Shown here: positions 8,869-17,759 of the stretch, in pieces
How the letters are laid out: the number at the start of each line of letters is the position of its first letter
How positions within the stretch are numbered: the stretch's first letter is position 1
DNA from: CAVTWJ01 sp964525605
GTDB taxonomy: Bacteria; Oederibacteriota; Muellerivitia; Muellerivitales; Muellerivitaceae
Length of the DNA stretch: 64,000 nucleotides
NCBI GenBank assembly: GCA_964525605.1
Contig: CAZGKT010000004.1
Span: 84,838 to 148,837, forward strand
Direction of reading: 5' to 3'
Notes under the pieces: generated by a model
What the model was told of the DNA's origin: nothing
The model's database searches: none
The model's input: the letters and a program-made list of their open reading frames with translations, nothing else
Program-made: the position numbers and the translations under genes

Positions 8869-10185
8869 TTAGTAGTTGTACCCTTCTTCCCCGTGCTGGG
8901 AAATATCCAACCCCATGTCCTCATCACGGCTTTCGGCCCTGAATCCAATAGTTTTTTCCACAATTAAATAAAGGATAACCGTAACACCCAGAGAATAGAC
9001 AGCTGCCGATGCCGCCATTCCCAATTGGGTAAAAAATTGGGCGGCGTTGCCGTAAAACCAGCCGGCCTTTCCGTTGATGGACGGGCAGGCCCAGAGGCCC
9101 ACTGCCAAGGTGCCCCAAAACCCCCCCACCCCATGAACCCCGAAAGCGTCAAGGGAATCATCGTAACCCCACTTCACCTTGACCATGATGGCGGCGTAAC
9201 AAACCAAGCTGGCGATAACCCCGATACAAAGGGCTCCCAACATGTCCACATAGCCGGATGCGGGGGTCACCGCCGCCAAACCCGCGATCGCGCCCGACGC
9301 GGCTCCCAGGGTTGAGGCTTTGCCCCGATGGAGATATTCCAACAGGCACCAGACTAAGGTGGCCGCAGCCCCGGCGGTGTTAGTGGCTAGAAAAGCACTG
9401 CAGGCCACATTGTTGGCGGCCAAAGCTGATCCCGCGTTGAACCCAAACCAACCGAACCACAACAGGCCTGTGCCGGTAATCACCATGGTCATATTGTGGG
9501 GAACCATGGTTTCTTTTCCGTAGCCCCGACGAGTGCCCAACAAAAGGGCGAGCGCAAGGGCGGAAAATCCGGCAGTAATATGAACTACCACGCCGCCCGC
9601 AAAATCGATGCCGCCCAATTTGGCCCACCAGCCTCCGCCCCAGACCCAATGACAGACCGGGTCATAAACCAAGGTGGCCCAAAGCAGTGAGAAAACGAGG
9701 AACCCGCGGAATTTTACACGTTCGGCGTATGCACCCGTGATCAGTGCAGGCGTAATGACCGCAAACATGGCTTGGAAAAGAATGAAAGCCAAGTGAGGAA
9801 TAGTTGGGGCCGATGAACTGATCGGACTGATAGTCCGGAGTAACGCCCAACCCAATCCACCGATAAAATCAGTCCCAGGGGAAAATGCTGTTGAATAACC
9901 CCATATCACCCATTGAATACTGATCAACGCCACCAGGAAAAAACTTTGCATGATGGTGGCGAGCACATTTTTTCGCCGAACCATCCCCCCATAAAACAAA
10001 CCCAACCCGGGAGTCATGAGCATAACCAGGGCCGTTGAAACCAAGACCCAAGCCGTATCGCCCGCGCTGATCAGCGGACCAGCCGATGCCGCCGGAACTA
10101 CTGGTGCCGCCGTGGTTTGAGCGGCGGCCAAGACCGCCAAACCAAAGAAGCTGAGAAACCAACCAATAACACTTCGTAATTTCAT
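8869..10185 (-). CDS. amt: ammonium transporter (Amt family)
   Basis: 438 residues. A cleavable N-terminal signal (about 1-22) precedes the eleven-helix Amt fold, starting DTAWVLVSTALVMLMTPGL and FYGGMVRRKNVL. The twin pore histidines are in VVVHITAG and FGVHGVGG, and the C-terminal tail ends in the GEEGY motif that contacts PII. It conducts ammonium across the inner membrane as a trimer. AAGGAGAG lies before the ATG. It is paired with the PII gene at 8436 and is about 65-70% similar by eye to the Amt at 10828, indicating duplication of the amt-PII cassette. Confidence 0.96.
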   Translation of the reverse strand: MKLRSVIGWFLSFFGLAVLAAAQTTAAPVVPAASAGPLISAGDTAWVLVSTALVMLMTPGLGLFYGGMVRRKNVLATIMQSFFLVALISIQWVIWGYSTAFSPGTDFIGGLGWALLRTISPISSSAPTIPHLAFILFQAMFAVITPALITGAYAERVKFRGFLVFSLLWATLVYDPVCHWVWGGGWWAKLGGIDFAGGVVVHITAGFSALALALLLGTRRGYGKETMVPHNMTMVITGTGLLWFGWFGFNAGSALAANNVACSAFLATNTAGAAATLVWCLLEYLHRGKASTLGAASGAIAGLAAVTPASGYVDMLGALCIGVIASLVCYAAIMVKVKWGYDDSLDAFGVHGVGGFWGTLAVGLWACPSINGKAGWFYGNAAQFFTQLGMAASAAVYSLGVTVILYLIVEKTIGFRAESRDEDMGLDISQHGEEGYNY

Positions 10186-10208
10186 CGTTCTATCTCTCCT
10201 TAAGGGAT

Positions 10209-10226
10209 TTGGCGAAAGAACGCCAA
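10209..10226. repeat. inverted repeat upstream of amt (TTGGCG..CGCCAA)
   Basis: Six-base arms TTGGCG and CGCCAA around a six-base loop, 24 bases before the amt start codon. It could be a leader hairpin. It does not have the spacing of a sigma-54 promoter. Confidence 0.35.
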
Positions 10227-10333
10227 AAGCTTGGAGAGATTAATCAAATCTACAATTTTGTAACATATCTCAGATCATAGTTCCCTGGCCAAAAGGACCC
10301 TAGATCAGTCGATTTCGACCGGTTTTAAGACAG

Positions 10334-10368
10334 AAAAAGGGCCTGGAGAACAACTCCAGGCCCTTTTT
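10334..10368. terminator. strong bidirectional terminator between the amt-PII cassettes
   Basis: Perfect 10-bp stem GGGCCTGGAG (10339-10348) with CTCCAGGCCC (10354-10363), with five A before and five T after. On the minus strand it terminates the PII gene at 10383. The downstream amt therefore needs its own promoter. Confidence 0.92.
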
Positions 10369-10382
10369 CGACCAAAATCGCC

Positions 10383-10718
10383 TTAAAGGGCTTTAGGTCC
10401 CTTTTCACCAGTACGGATCCGGATGGCTTCCGCCACCGGCGAAACAAAGATCTTCCCGTCACCGATCTCACCCGTGCGTGTCGAGTTGATGATCACTTTG
10501 ACCACCTTGGCGACTTCCTTATCATTGACCACCGCAGTGATCACGATCTTTGGAAGCAGATTCTCGACGCTCTGTCCCCGATAGGATTCGGTGATCCCCT
10601 TCTGCTTTCCGTGTCCTTGCACTTCGGTCACAGTTACTCCCGGATAACCCACTATTTTCAACCCATCCAAAACGGTCCTTAAAGCGCTGGGCCGGATGAC
10701 TGCCTCAATTTTTTTCAT
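10383..10718 (-). CDS. glnK: PII nitrogen-regulatory protein (GlnB/GlnK family)
   Basis: 111 residues, close to the PII at 8436 across its length. It has GHGKQKG, then the T-loop ESYRGQSV and the ATP-site motifs TGEIGDGKIF and RIRTGEKG. As in its paralogue, valine replaces Tyr51. It lies 110 bp downstream of the amt gene at 10828, with a 9-bp hairpin in the gap. Expected role: 2-oxoglutarate/ATP-dependent block of that Amt channel. GGAGG ribosome site 6 bases before the ATG. Confidence 0.95.
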   Translation of the reverse strand: MKKIEAVIRPSALRTVLDGLKIVGYPGVTVTEVQGHGKQKGITESYRGQSVENLLPKIVITAVVNDKEVAKVVKVIINSTRTGEIGDGKIFVSPVAEAIRIRTGEKGPKAL

Positions 10719-10771
10719 TCTTTCCTCCGTTACGGTTATGCCGCTCGTTATATTCCGTTAATTTTTTTAAA

Positions 10772-10807
10772 GTTCCGTGCCTGGTTTTAAGAAGCCAAGC
10801 ACGGAAC
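10772..10807. repeat. hairpin between amt and PII genes
   Basis: Arms GTTCCGTGC (10772-10780) and GCACGGAAC (10799-10807) pair perfectly, and the stem continues as TGG/CCA after one mismatch. The T run on the minus side is weak, so it may be a leaky terminator or mRNA-processing hairpin that sets the amt:PII expression ratio. Confidence 0.6.
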
Positions 10808-10827
10808 ATTGCTTTTTATAATCGCTT

Positions 10828-12198
10828 TTAGAAGTTATATCCTTCTTCTCCATGCTGGGTTAGGTCCAAACCCACTTCCTCATCCCGTGGGGCAACCCGC
10901 AAGCCGATGGTCTTTTCCACGATGAAATAAATCACCACCGTACAGAGAACGGAATAAACCGCTGTGCAAAGTACCGTCTTCACCTGGATAAAAAACTGGG
11001 CGGGGTTTCCCGCAAAAAGCCCATCCGTCCCATTGACAGCCTTGAGGGCGAATAAACCCGTGGCCAATGCGCCCCAGGTTCCGCCGACGCCGTGAACACC
11101 AAAGGCATCCAGTGAATCGTCATAGCCCAATTTCACCTTCACTTGGATCGCCATATAGCAGAGGCACGAAACCACAATGCCGATAATTAGAGAAGCCTTC
11201 ACGTCCACGAAACCACAAGCCGGGGTGATGGCCACCAATCCCGCCACCGCGCCCGAGGCCGCGCCCAGGGAGGTTGCCTTTCCGTGATGAAGAAGTTCAA
11301 TCAAGCACCAAGTGATGGCCGCCATGGCAGTCGCCGTGTTAGTGGTGACAAAGGCGTTGCAGGCCAGGGCGTTCGCGGCCCCGGCAGAACCCGCGTTGAA
11401 CCCAAACCAGCCGAACCAGAGAAGACTGGCTCCGAGAAGGACGAGGGTGAGGTTATGGGGCACCATGGATTCTTTCCCGTATCCCTTACGGGTTCCCAGA
11501 AGAAGAGCCAACGTCAAGGCCGAGTAACCCGAGGACATATGGACGACGGTTCCACCCGCGAAATCCAAGGCGTCCTTGAAGAACCCGCCTCCCCAGACCC
11601 AGTGGGCGATCGGGTCATAAACAAAGGTCGCCCAAAGAAGCGAAAAGAGAACAAATCCCTTGAATCGCACCCTCTCGGCGTAAGCGCCACAGATCAGGGC
11701 CGGAGTAATGATGGCGAACATCGCCTGGAAGATCATAAAAGCGTAATGGGGAACCGTTGGCGCCGCCGGGTTGACGGCAGGCATGTTATCCAGGAAAAGC
11801 CACTGGAGGCTGCCCCAATAATTATTTCCGGGACTGAAGGCTAGAGAGTAGCCCCAGATGACCCATTGGACGCTGATCAAAGCCACAAGGAAGAAACTTT
11901 GCATAATGGTCGCCAGAACGTTTTTCTTGCGAACCATGCCACCGTAGAAGAATGCCAAACCTGGCGTCATCAAGAGTACCAATGCGGCCGAAGTCAAAAC
12001 CCATGCCGTATCACCAGCGCTAATCACTGGAACCACAGGCGCAACCGCTGCGGGAGCCGCGATGGGGGCCGACGATGGAGCTGCAGCAACAGGCGCCTGT
12101 TGAGCCAAGGCGTTCGCCGCAAAACCTAGGGATAAAGCGGTCAGGGCCAAACTGAACGCCTTTTCCCTCAAAAACGAGGTGACATTTTTAAAAAACAT
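10828..12198 (-). CDS. amt: ammonium transporter (Amt family)
   Basis: 456 residues from ATG 12198, chosen because AAGGAGA sits 8 bases upstream and a signal peptide begins there (MFFKNVTSFLREKAF to ALAQQ). Upstream in-frame codons to 12303 lack a ribosome site. An Ala/Pro-rich spacer precedes the Amt fold (DTAWVLTSAALVLLMTPG, FYGGMVRKKNVL). Pore histidines are in TVVHMSSG and FGVHGVGG, and the tail ends GEEGYNF. It imports ammonium and is the likely partner of the PII at 10383. A sigma-54-type promoter lies 57 bp upstream, implying induction under nitrogen limitation. Confidence 0.96.
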   Translation of the reverse strand: MFFKNVTSFLREKAFSLALTALSLGFAANALAQQAPVAAAPSSAPIAAPAAVAPVVPVISAGDTAWVLTSAALVLLMTPGLAFFYGGMVRKKNVLATIMQSFFLVALISVQWVIWGYSLAFSPGNNYWGSLQWLFLDNMPAVNPAAPTVPHYAFMIFQAMFAIITPALICGAYAERVRFKGFVLFSLLWATFVYDPIAHWVWGGGFFKDALDFAGGTVVHMSSGYSALTLALLLGTRKGYGKESMVPHNLTLVLLGASLLWFGWFGFNAGSAGAANALACNAFVTTNTATAMAAITWCLIELLHHGKATSLGAASGAVAGLVAITPACGFVDVKASLIIGIVVSCLCYMAIQVKVKLGYDDSLDAFGVHGVGGTWGALATGLFALKAVNGTDGLFAGNPAQFFIQVKTVLCTAVYSVLCTVVIYFIVEKTIGLRVAPRDEEVGLDLTQHGEEGYNF

Positions 12199-12254
12199 TC
12201 TTCGATCTCCTTTTCGACAATATTCTCTCTCCCCAAGCAAACCGTGGTTGAGAA

Positions 12255-12270
12255 AGCGATTATCATGCCA
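12255..12270 (-). promoter_or_regulatory. sigma-54 (-24/-12) promoter of the first amt-PII unit
   Basis: On the minus strand TGGCATG-N4-TCGCT, with GG and GC at the fixed sigma-54 spacing and a match to the consensus TGGCACG-N4-TTGCT at all but two conserved positions. It lies 57 bp before the amt start. NtrC-type activation is inferred from the gene. Confidence 0.7.
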
Positions 12271-12599
12271 AGGGGTAAAACTAAGGGAATATGACGGACC
12301 CAATGAATTAGGATATAAAAAGAACTACAAAATTGTTTCTTCATACAACTTTGCAAAAAGTTATCCACAAGACAAATTTTTATCAATCGTTTATTTTTTT
12401 AATTTTATTCTTCTAAAGTCTAGTAACTACAACATTTTTAACTGATTACATTTATGTAGAACTCTTAACTTTAGGATAAACGATTGTGGATAACTTTCTG
12501 TTTTCTAACAACTTTCCAATAATCATTAATCATTTGTTCTTTTTTTATAAATTCTCGATTTTTTGTGAAATGATTGGCCTTCTTTACCAAGGAACCTCC
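12271..12599. other. AT-rich divergent intergenic region
   Basis: Lies between the amt unit and the TPR gene. Strongly AT-rich with T and A runs. No credible coding sequence or stable hairpin seen. Presumed to hold upstream activator sites for amt and the promoter of the TPR gene. Confidence 0.6.
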
Positions 12600-13664
12600 A
12601 TGAAAACTGAAGATTTATTCGTAAAAGCAACCCAAGCAAGGCTTTCTTCGAATTTCAAAAGCGCTCAAAAGCTTTATCAATCTCTTTTGAAAGTTATTAA
12701 AGAACCCGCCGAAAGGGCCGAAGCCTACCTGGGCCTGGCGGACGTGGAAAGAATCCAGGGGGATTTTCGTTCCTCGCTGGTTCATTACCAAAAAGCTGAA
12801 GCCCTTTTAACTCGAAACCAGGATCGATTGGGAGCGACCGACGCGAAAGTAGGTTGGGCTTTGGCCGCAAGAGCTGTGGGACGTCCCCTGGAAGCCCTTA
12901 AGAAGTTGGAATTCGCCTTGCCTCTCTACAAAAAGGAAAAAGACCAGCAGGGAGAAGCTTTCGCTCATTGGTCCCTGGGGGGAACCTATCGGATCGCGGG
13001 TGAAATGAGAAAGGGCCTTCAAGAACTTCAAACCGCATTTCAACTCTATAAGAAGAACAAGGACGCCGAAGGCCAGGCCTATACCTGCTGTGCCCTGGGA
13101 GGGATCTACCGGATGCTCGGGCGGTATAAGGAATCGGGGAAATATTACCGCGAAGCCAACCGCCGCATGAGGAAGAACAAGGACACCTTCGGTATCGCTT
13201 ATTCCTATTGCGGGCTCGGTAATGTGGAGCGCATGGCAGGAAGGTTCAAGCAAGCTCTCCCCTTCTACCGAAAAGCAGAAAAACTCTACGGAACCATCGG
13301 CGATAGGGTCAGCTACGCTTATACGCTCTGGTCCATCGGAACGGCCGAAAAAATGTTGGGCCATTATCCCACAGCGCTCAAATCCTTCTTAGCTGCCGAT
13401 AAACTTTTTGTAACCACCGGCGACACCCGGGGCCGGATCTATGCTTTGTTAGGCTTTGCGGAAGTGCAATGGTTGGAGGGTAACCCGACAAAGGGGTTTG
13501 TCTATTGGAACAAGGCAAAATCTATTGCGGATGCGAGCCCATTCGTTTGGGAAAGCCTGCATGTGGAAGCTTTGGAAGACGGACAGGTCAGTCCATTGAC
13601 TGCAAAATATAAAAAAGCTGGTTCCCTGTTTTATCCGGAATCATTTCCGGTCAACTGGCCTTAA
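12600..13664 (+). CDS. tetratricopeptide-repeat protein
   Basis: 354 residues from the ATG after AAGGAAC, starting MKTEDLFVKATQARLSS. In-frame codons back to 12486 lie in AT-rich DNA with no ribosome site. There is no signal peptide, so it is probably cytoplasmic. About seven TPR units with a 40-residue period are visible (for example AYTCCALGGIYRMLGRYKES and AYSYCGLGNVERMAGRFKQA), which build a helical scaffold for protein contacts. The partner is unknown. It faces the amt operon and ends at a terminator shared with htpX. Confidence 0.85.
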   Translation: MKTEDLFVKATQARLSSNFKSAQKLYQSLLKVIKEPAERAEAYLGLADVERIQGDFRSSLVHYQKAEALLTRNQDRLGATDAKVGWALAARAVGRPLEALKKLEFALPLYKKEKDQQGEAFAHWSLGGTYRIAGEMRKGLQELQTAFQLYKKNKDAEGQAYTCCALGGIYRMLGRYKESGKYYREANRRMRKNKDTFGIAYSYCGLGNVERMAGRFKQALPFYRKAEKLYGTIGDRVSYAYTLWSIGTAEKMLGHYPTALKSFLAADKLFVTTGDTRGRIYALLGFAEVQWLEGNPTKGFVYWNKAKSIADASPFVWESLHVEALEDGQVSPLTAKYKKAGSLFYPESFPVNWP

Positions 13665-13684
13665 TAAAATCATAAACAAGGACA

Positions 13685-13721
13685 AACAAAAAAGGCGGTT
13701 GGGATAACCCCAACCGCCCTT
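13685..13721. terminator. terminator between TPR gene and htpX
   Basis: Perfect 10-bp stem GGCGGTTGGG (13694-13703) with CCCAACCGCC (13709-13718). The T run is on the minus side (complement of A at 13688-13693), so it mainly serves htpX and may also stop the convergent TPR gene. Confidence 0.85.
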
Positions 13722-13735
13722 AAAAAATGAACCGC

Positions 13736-14656
13736 TTAATCTCCGACTACGGTGGAACCGGCCTCCAGGGCCGCGATACGTTTTTCCAAAGGCGGGTGGC
13801 TCGCCATAAGGGCCATAAAACCCCCATCCCGGCTGGAAATCTTGAAGGCATTCATGGACGCGGGTTCTTGAACGACTGGCGCGGGCCTTTCATAAACCCT
13901 TTGCAAAGCTTTTAACGCGTTGATCATCTTGTTTCGTCCAGCCAACTTGGCTCCCCCTGCGTCCGCCCGGAACTCTCTCCAGCGCGAAAAAGGCATGGTC
14001 ACCAGGATGGAACCGAAAAGGCAAAGCACCATTTCTAATAGGGAACGGATCATGTACTGCATGAAGTAATTGCCAGATTTTCCATCCCTGCTTCGGGTGA
14101 GGAAAAAAGTGATGATGTAGGCCAAGAACATGGCGAAGGAGTTGACCACTCCCTGCACTAGGGTCATGGTCACCATATCTCCGTTATTCACGTGGGTTAG
14201 CTCGTGACCCAAAACACCCTCGATCTCGTCTTTTCCCATAGCGCTAAAAAGGCCGGTGGAAACGCAAACCAATGAACTATCTTTCCCGGGGCCAGTCGCG
14301 AAGGCATTTGGGTCCGGGCTCTGGTAAACCCCAACCTCTGGCATCTGGGTCAGACCCGCGTTTTGGGCAAGCTTGTGGACCGTATTGAGCAGCCATTGCT
14401 CCTCCGCCGAGCCTGGGTGATCCGGATCGATCACCTGCACCCTCATGGTCCACTTCACCATGGTTTTTGAAAGAAGCAATGAAATGAAGGAACCACCCAT
14501 ACCCCATATCAGGCAGAAACCCATCAAGGCGGGGTAATTGATCCCCTGGGCATTGAGGGTGGGCCACAGACCCAGGACGGAAACCAACAGAGAGATGGTG
14601 AACATCACCAGAATGTTCACTGCGATAAACAGAAAGATTCGTCGGAACCAAGCCAT
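13736..14656 (-). CDS. htpX: membrane zinc metalloprotease HtpX
   Basis: 306 residues from the ATG after GGAGG, starting MAWFRRIFLFIAVN. Two N-terminal membrane helices are followed by a cytosolic M48 peptidase domain with the zinc motif HELTH (in GVLGHELTHVNNGD) and two further central membrane helices. The third zinc ligand is expected in the conserved EFRADAGGAKL stretch. HtpX degrades misfolded inner-membrane proteins. It lies 130 bp downstream of the esterase operon and may have its own promoter there. Confidence 0.95.
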   Translation of the reverse strand: MAWFRRIFLFIAVNILVMFTISLLVSVLGLWPTLNAQGINYPALMGFCLIWGMGGSFISLLLSKTMVKWTMRVQVIDPDHPGSAEEQWLLNTVHKLAQNAGLTQMPEVGVYQSPDPNAFATGPGKDSSLVCVSTGLFSAMGKDEIEGVLGHELTHVNNGDMVTMTLVQGVVNSFAMFLAYIITFFLTRSRDGKSGNYFMQYMIRSLLEMVLCLFGSILVTMPFSRWREFRADAGGAKLAGRNKMINALKALQRVYERPAPVVQEPASMNAFKISSRDGGFMALMASHPPLEKRIAALEAGSTVVGD

Positions 14657-14785
14657 TGAAATCCTCCAAAGCAGAGTTAAGAAAAAATGTCCGAAAAGCG
14701 CACCGGAGCTGAGATAACTTACAAATCCCATCGGAGCTTTTCAAGGTTAAGACGCGCGGACAAAAGAAAGGGTATTACTAATTTG

Positions 14786-15478
14786 TTAACGATTTGAGGG
14801 AATAATTTTCCGCAAGAATTGCGAGACCGCTTCAAGCGACTCTTCCGTGATGGTGTGGGGCATGGGAAATTCTTTGAACTGGGGCTGGTACCCCACCTTT
14901 TCCAATTCCGCCTTCACCTTGCGGGAGCCATCCACCGGCACGACCGGATCTTCCGTACCATGAACCAGAAGAATGGGCGTCTCGAAGGGGGCTTCGGCTT
15001 TTTTCAAGGTGGCCCAGGGGTTGGGCAAGTAACCGCTCATAGAAACGATGGCCAGGATCTTTCCTTTATAGTTCAGGCCGCTTTCCAAGGACATCACGCC
15101 GCCCTGGGAAAAACCCATGACAATCAATGGACTGGTTCCCTTCTCCTGGCCGGGGCCGGGTCGCAGATTAGGATCTTGGGTGAACCGGTCGAAAACCGCG
15201 AAAAGATATTCGCGACTTTGCTCGATCTCTCGGCGGTCATGAATCTGAAAGTCGTACCAGGCGAAGGCCGTGTCGGGGTAGCCGGCCAGTAAGAGGGGCG
15301 CGTCAGGGAAAACGAACCGGCATCCGGACAAGCCCAACTCTTCCACCACCGATACAAGATCATCCCCGTTGGTTCCAAGTCCGTGAAGAACTACCACGAC
15401 CGGAGCCCCTGGGGGAACGATGGGGGGGTCCATTACCAGGCAACGGTGACCCTGGATAGTTATTTCGGAAGTGATCAT
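14786..15478 (-). CDS. alpha/beta hydrolase, phospholipase/carboxylesterase family
   Basis: 230 residues from the ATG after GAGGTTGG, starting MITSEITIQGHRCLV. Nucleophile elbow GFSQGG, acid residue in HGTEDPVVP and catalytic histidine in MPHTI place it in the PF02230-type carboxylesterases. No signal peptide, so a cytoplasmic esterase or lysophospholipase is likely. It is the last gene of a four-gene run, 14 bp after the HEAT protein gene. Confidence 0.88.
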   Translation of the reverse strand: MITSEITIQGHRCLVMDPPIVPPGAPVVVVLHGLGTNGDDLVSVVEELGLSGCRFVFPDAPLLLAGYPDTAFAWYDFQIHDRREIEQSREYLFAVFDRFTQDPNLRPGPGQEKGTSPLIVMGFSQGGVMSLESGLNYKGKILAIVSMSGYLPNPWATLKKAEAPFETPILLVHGTEDPVVPVDGSRKVKAELEKVGYQPQFKEFPMPHTITEESLEAVSQFLRKIIPSNR

Positions 15479-15491
15479 TCCAACCTCTAAA

Positions 15492-16364
15492 TTAGGAATT
15501 AGTTTTAAGGGCGTCCAAAGCGGCTTCACGCACTTTTAAATCCGACTCATTCTTGCTGAGGTCTCGGACTTTGAGCATCAGCACGGGATCCGGAAGGGCC
15601 CGATAACCTTCCAGCGCCGCCAGCTTGGCCGATTGAACCAATTCATCCCCGGGTTGCCCTGTGGTTTTGAGGTTTAACATATCGAGCAATGTTGAAACGC
15701 ATTTAACATCTTTCATCCGGGCCAGAGCGACCGCCGAATCATAGCGCAAGGGCAAATTCGTGTTGTTTAATTCACTCTCAAGCGCTTCCTTGGCGGGCTC
15801 GTATCTCATGGCACTGAGAGCTCCCACCGCCATACGCTGAACCCCCGGGTCGGAATCGGAAAGAGCTGATAGGGCCGCGGGCCCTCCCGCAGGATCTTCA
15901 ATGTTTCCCAGCGCCCAGAGGCTATAGACCCGCACATCGGTCGATTCATCTTTCACCGCGGCCGAAAGGACTGGGACGGCAGACTTTTCCTTTAAGCGTC
16001 CCAGAACCAGGGCCAGATATTGTCGAATACGGGGGTCGTCCTTTTTGCTCTCTTCAAATGTTTCAACCAGTTGCGCGCGCAGGTTCTGATCCATCTCGAT
16101 ATTTTCGCCTTGATTGAGAACCCGGGAAAGTTCGAAAGCGGCCTGCCAACGATGATTCGTATTGTCGCTTCGCAATTCCTGCAGATACTGCTCGGCAGTC
16201 TTGGGATGTTGCAACGCCAGAGTGCCCAGGAAAAAGATTCCTAAAGCCACTAACACAATGGCGGCAGGAACAATGAAGAGTTTTAAAAACAGGGACCAAC
16301 CCGTTTCAGGCGCATAAAGGGGTCCTTCCCCGGTCGATATGGAGTCCTTGTTCGTTTCAGTCAT
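15492..16364 (-). CDS. membrane-anchored HEAT-repeat protein
   Basis: 290 residues from the ATG after AAGGAAG, starting MTETNKDSIS. One membrane helix (about residues 28-52) is followed by HEAT/PBS-lyase-like repeats (for example VRVYSLWALGNIEDPAG and LRYDSAVALARMKD). These repeats usually mediate protein contacts. The soluble part probably faces the periplasm if the N-terminus stays inside. It lies 22 bp after the zinc-ribbon gene in the operon. Confidence 0.85.
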   Translation of the reverse strand: MTETNKDSISTGEGPLYAPETGWSLFLKLFIVPAAIVLVALGIFFLGTLALQHPKTAEQYLQELRSDNTNHRWQAAFELSRVLNQGENIEMDQNLRAQLVETFEESKKDDPRIRQYLALVLGRLKEKSAVPVLSAAVKDESTDVRVYSLWALGNIEDPAGGPAALSALSDSDPGVQRMAVGALSAMRYEPAKEALESELNNTNLPLRYDSAVALARMKDVKCVSTLLDMLNLKTTGQPGDELVQSAKLAALEGYRALPDPVLMLKVRDLSKNESDLKVREAALDALKTNS

Positions 16365-16386
16365 GGTCTTCTTCCTTAGAATCGGT

Positions 16387-16836
16387 TTAGGGCCGACTAT
16401 TCTTTTTAAAAGCGTACTTGTCATGAACCGCCAGGTCAAAACCCTTGTGATCGGGCGAAAAGGGCAAACCTCGGTAAACGGCCTTACATTTGTAGCATTC
16501 CACCACATCCGGCAGCAAAAAGTACAAGGCCAAGTCCAATACCGCCCCAGCAATCAATATATGAAAGAACCATTTCTCAAAAATCAACGCCAGGGCAAAG
16601 ATGAGTACCACCGTCCATAGGCCCAGTTTCGTGTTGAAATCTTTGAGTCGGTAAAACTCCTCACATCCACAAAGTCCACACTGTGCGATCGAACCATCCT
16701 GAGCTAGCTTCCCTTCTCCTTTGGCTTCTCGTCCTTTGCCGCAACGGGAGCAGGGAATTAATCCCGGTTTAGGCATTTCATAAAGAAAAAGCCCGCTTTC
16801 GCATTCAGGACAAAAGCTGTTAATTTCCATTGCCAT
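16387..16836 (-). CDS. zinc-ribbon membrane protein of unknown function
   Basis: 149 residues from the ATG that overlaps the upstream stop codon (TAATG). The N-terminal part has three cysteine pairs, CPEC, CSRC and CGLCGC, suggesting two zinc knuckles. Two membrane helices follow (about 75-90 and 92-110), then another cysteine pair CYKC in the tail. The start-stop overlap implies translational coupling with the membrane protein before it. I do not recognise the family. Confidence 0.75.
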   Translation of the reverse strand: MAMEINSFCPECESGLFLYEMPKPGLIPCSRCGKGREAKGEGKLAQDGSIAQCGLCGCEEFYRLKDFNTKLGLWTVVLIFALALIFEKWFFHILIAGAVLDLALYFLLPDVVECYKCKAVYRGLPFSPDHKGFDLAVHDKYAFKKNSRP

Positions 16837-17627
16837 TAAAAAGAAACTCCCGTCGATAGAGTTAGGAATAAACCCATGCCTTCCCCAATGATCGTACAAA
16901 CCATGGAAGCGTATAGGATGCCAGTGGCGGATTGGGTGGATTTAATCTTAACCGTTCCCCATATAAAGTAAGCCGCCGCCAGGGGAGCCAGAACGCCCCA
17001 GGTCACTCGAAAGAGAACAAAAATAAGATCCTCTCCCATCAGTAAAGTTCCAGCCTGGGTAACGGGCAGAGACTTCCAACCCACGAACAGGTGATAACTC
17101 AACCCCAATTTCACTGCCGTAAAAGCCGTCAGAAGAATATAAGCCGCCGAATACCGCTTCAAGGGCGTGATGGATAATTTCGGGGTCACGAGATACCAGT
17201 GGCCGAGCATCATGGCCAGCACTCCAGCGCCCAGCACGAGAGCGGAGGTAAGCGCGTGAAAACCGAGAAAAAAAGGCGAAAGACCATCGCGCCACGGAAA
17301 ATAAGCCAAGGCCGCTGATCCACTCAATATTCCAAGAAAATAGGTTAACCAAACCAAGAAACGAAACCGGGCTTTAAGCGCCACGGTGAAACAAAGCGTG
17401 AAAAACAGCGAAACTCCCAAAGTCCAGGAAGCATATTGATATGATTCAGGGAAGGCCCGGCCTTCATACAAAGCAATCCCCAAAACCAAGGTGTCGAGCG
17501 CCACGCAAAGAAATCCAAAAAAACGGTAAAAGCCTTGTCCAATTTCTTTTAAGGTAACGAGGGGAAGCAAAACGAGGCATCCCCAGGAAATATACCCAAA
17601 ATAAAGAAACGCGATTTTCAGTATCAA
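16836..17627 (-). CDS. seven- to eight-helix integral membrane protein
   Basis: 263 residues from a TTG start after AAAGG. Nearly the whole protein is hydrophobic helices. A stretch MLGHWYLVTPKLSITPLKRYS in the middle, split by Pro and with His and Arg, stands out and probably holds the functional residues. No known family assigned. It is the first gene of the operon that continues with the zinc-ribbon, HEAT and esterase genes. The linkage suggests an envelope complex but does not say what it does. Confidence 0.75.
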   Translation of the reverse strand: MILKIAFLYFGYISWGCLVLLPLVTLKEIGQGFYRFFGFLCVALDTLVLGIALYEGRAFPESYQYASWTLGVSLFFTLCFTVALKARFRFLVWLTYFLGILSGSAALAYFPWRDGLSPFFLGFHALTSALVLGAGVLAMMLGHWYLVTPKLSITPLKRYSAAYILLTAFTAVKLGLSYHLFVGWKSLPVTQAGTLLMGEDLIFVLFRVTWGVLAPLAAAYFIWGTVKIKSTQSATGILYASMVCTIIGEGMGLFLTLSTGVSF

Positions 17628-17759
17628 ACCAACGGCCTTTCAATTGAGATGAATATGGTTAAATACAAAAGGGCACGGTCACCCGTACCCCTTTTGATGG
17701 ACTTTAAGTTTTCGTCGTTTCCTACCTGCGGACTGGCAACTTTCGGCTGCTGCGTTCCA

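Noticed and set aside
10209..10226. sigma-54 promoter before the second amt gene
   Set aside because: TGGCG..TCGC spacing is one base too short and the site lies too near the start codon.
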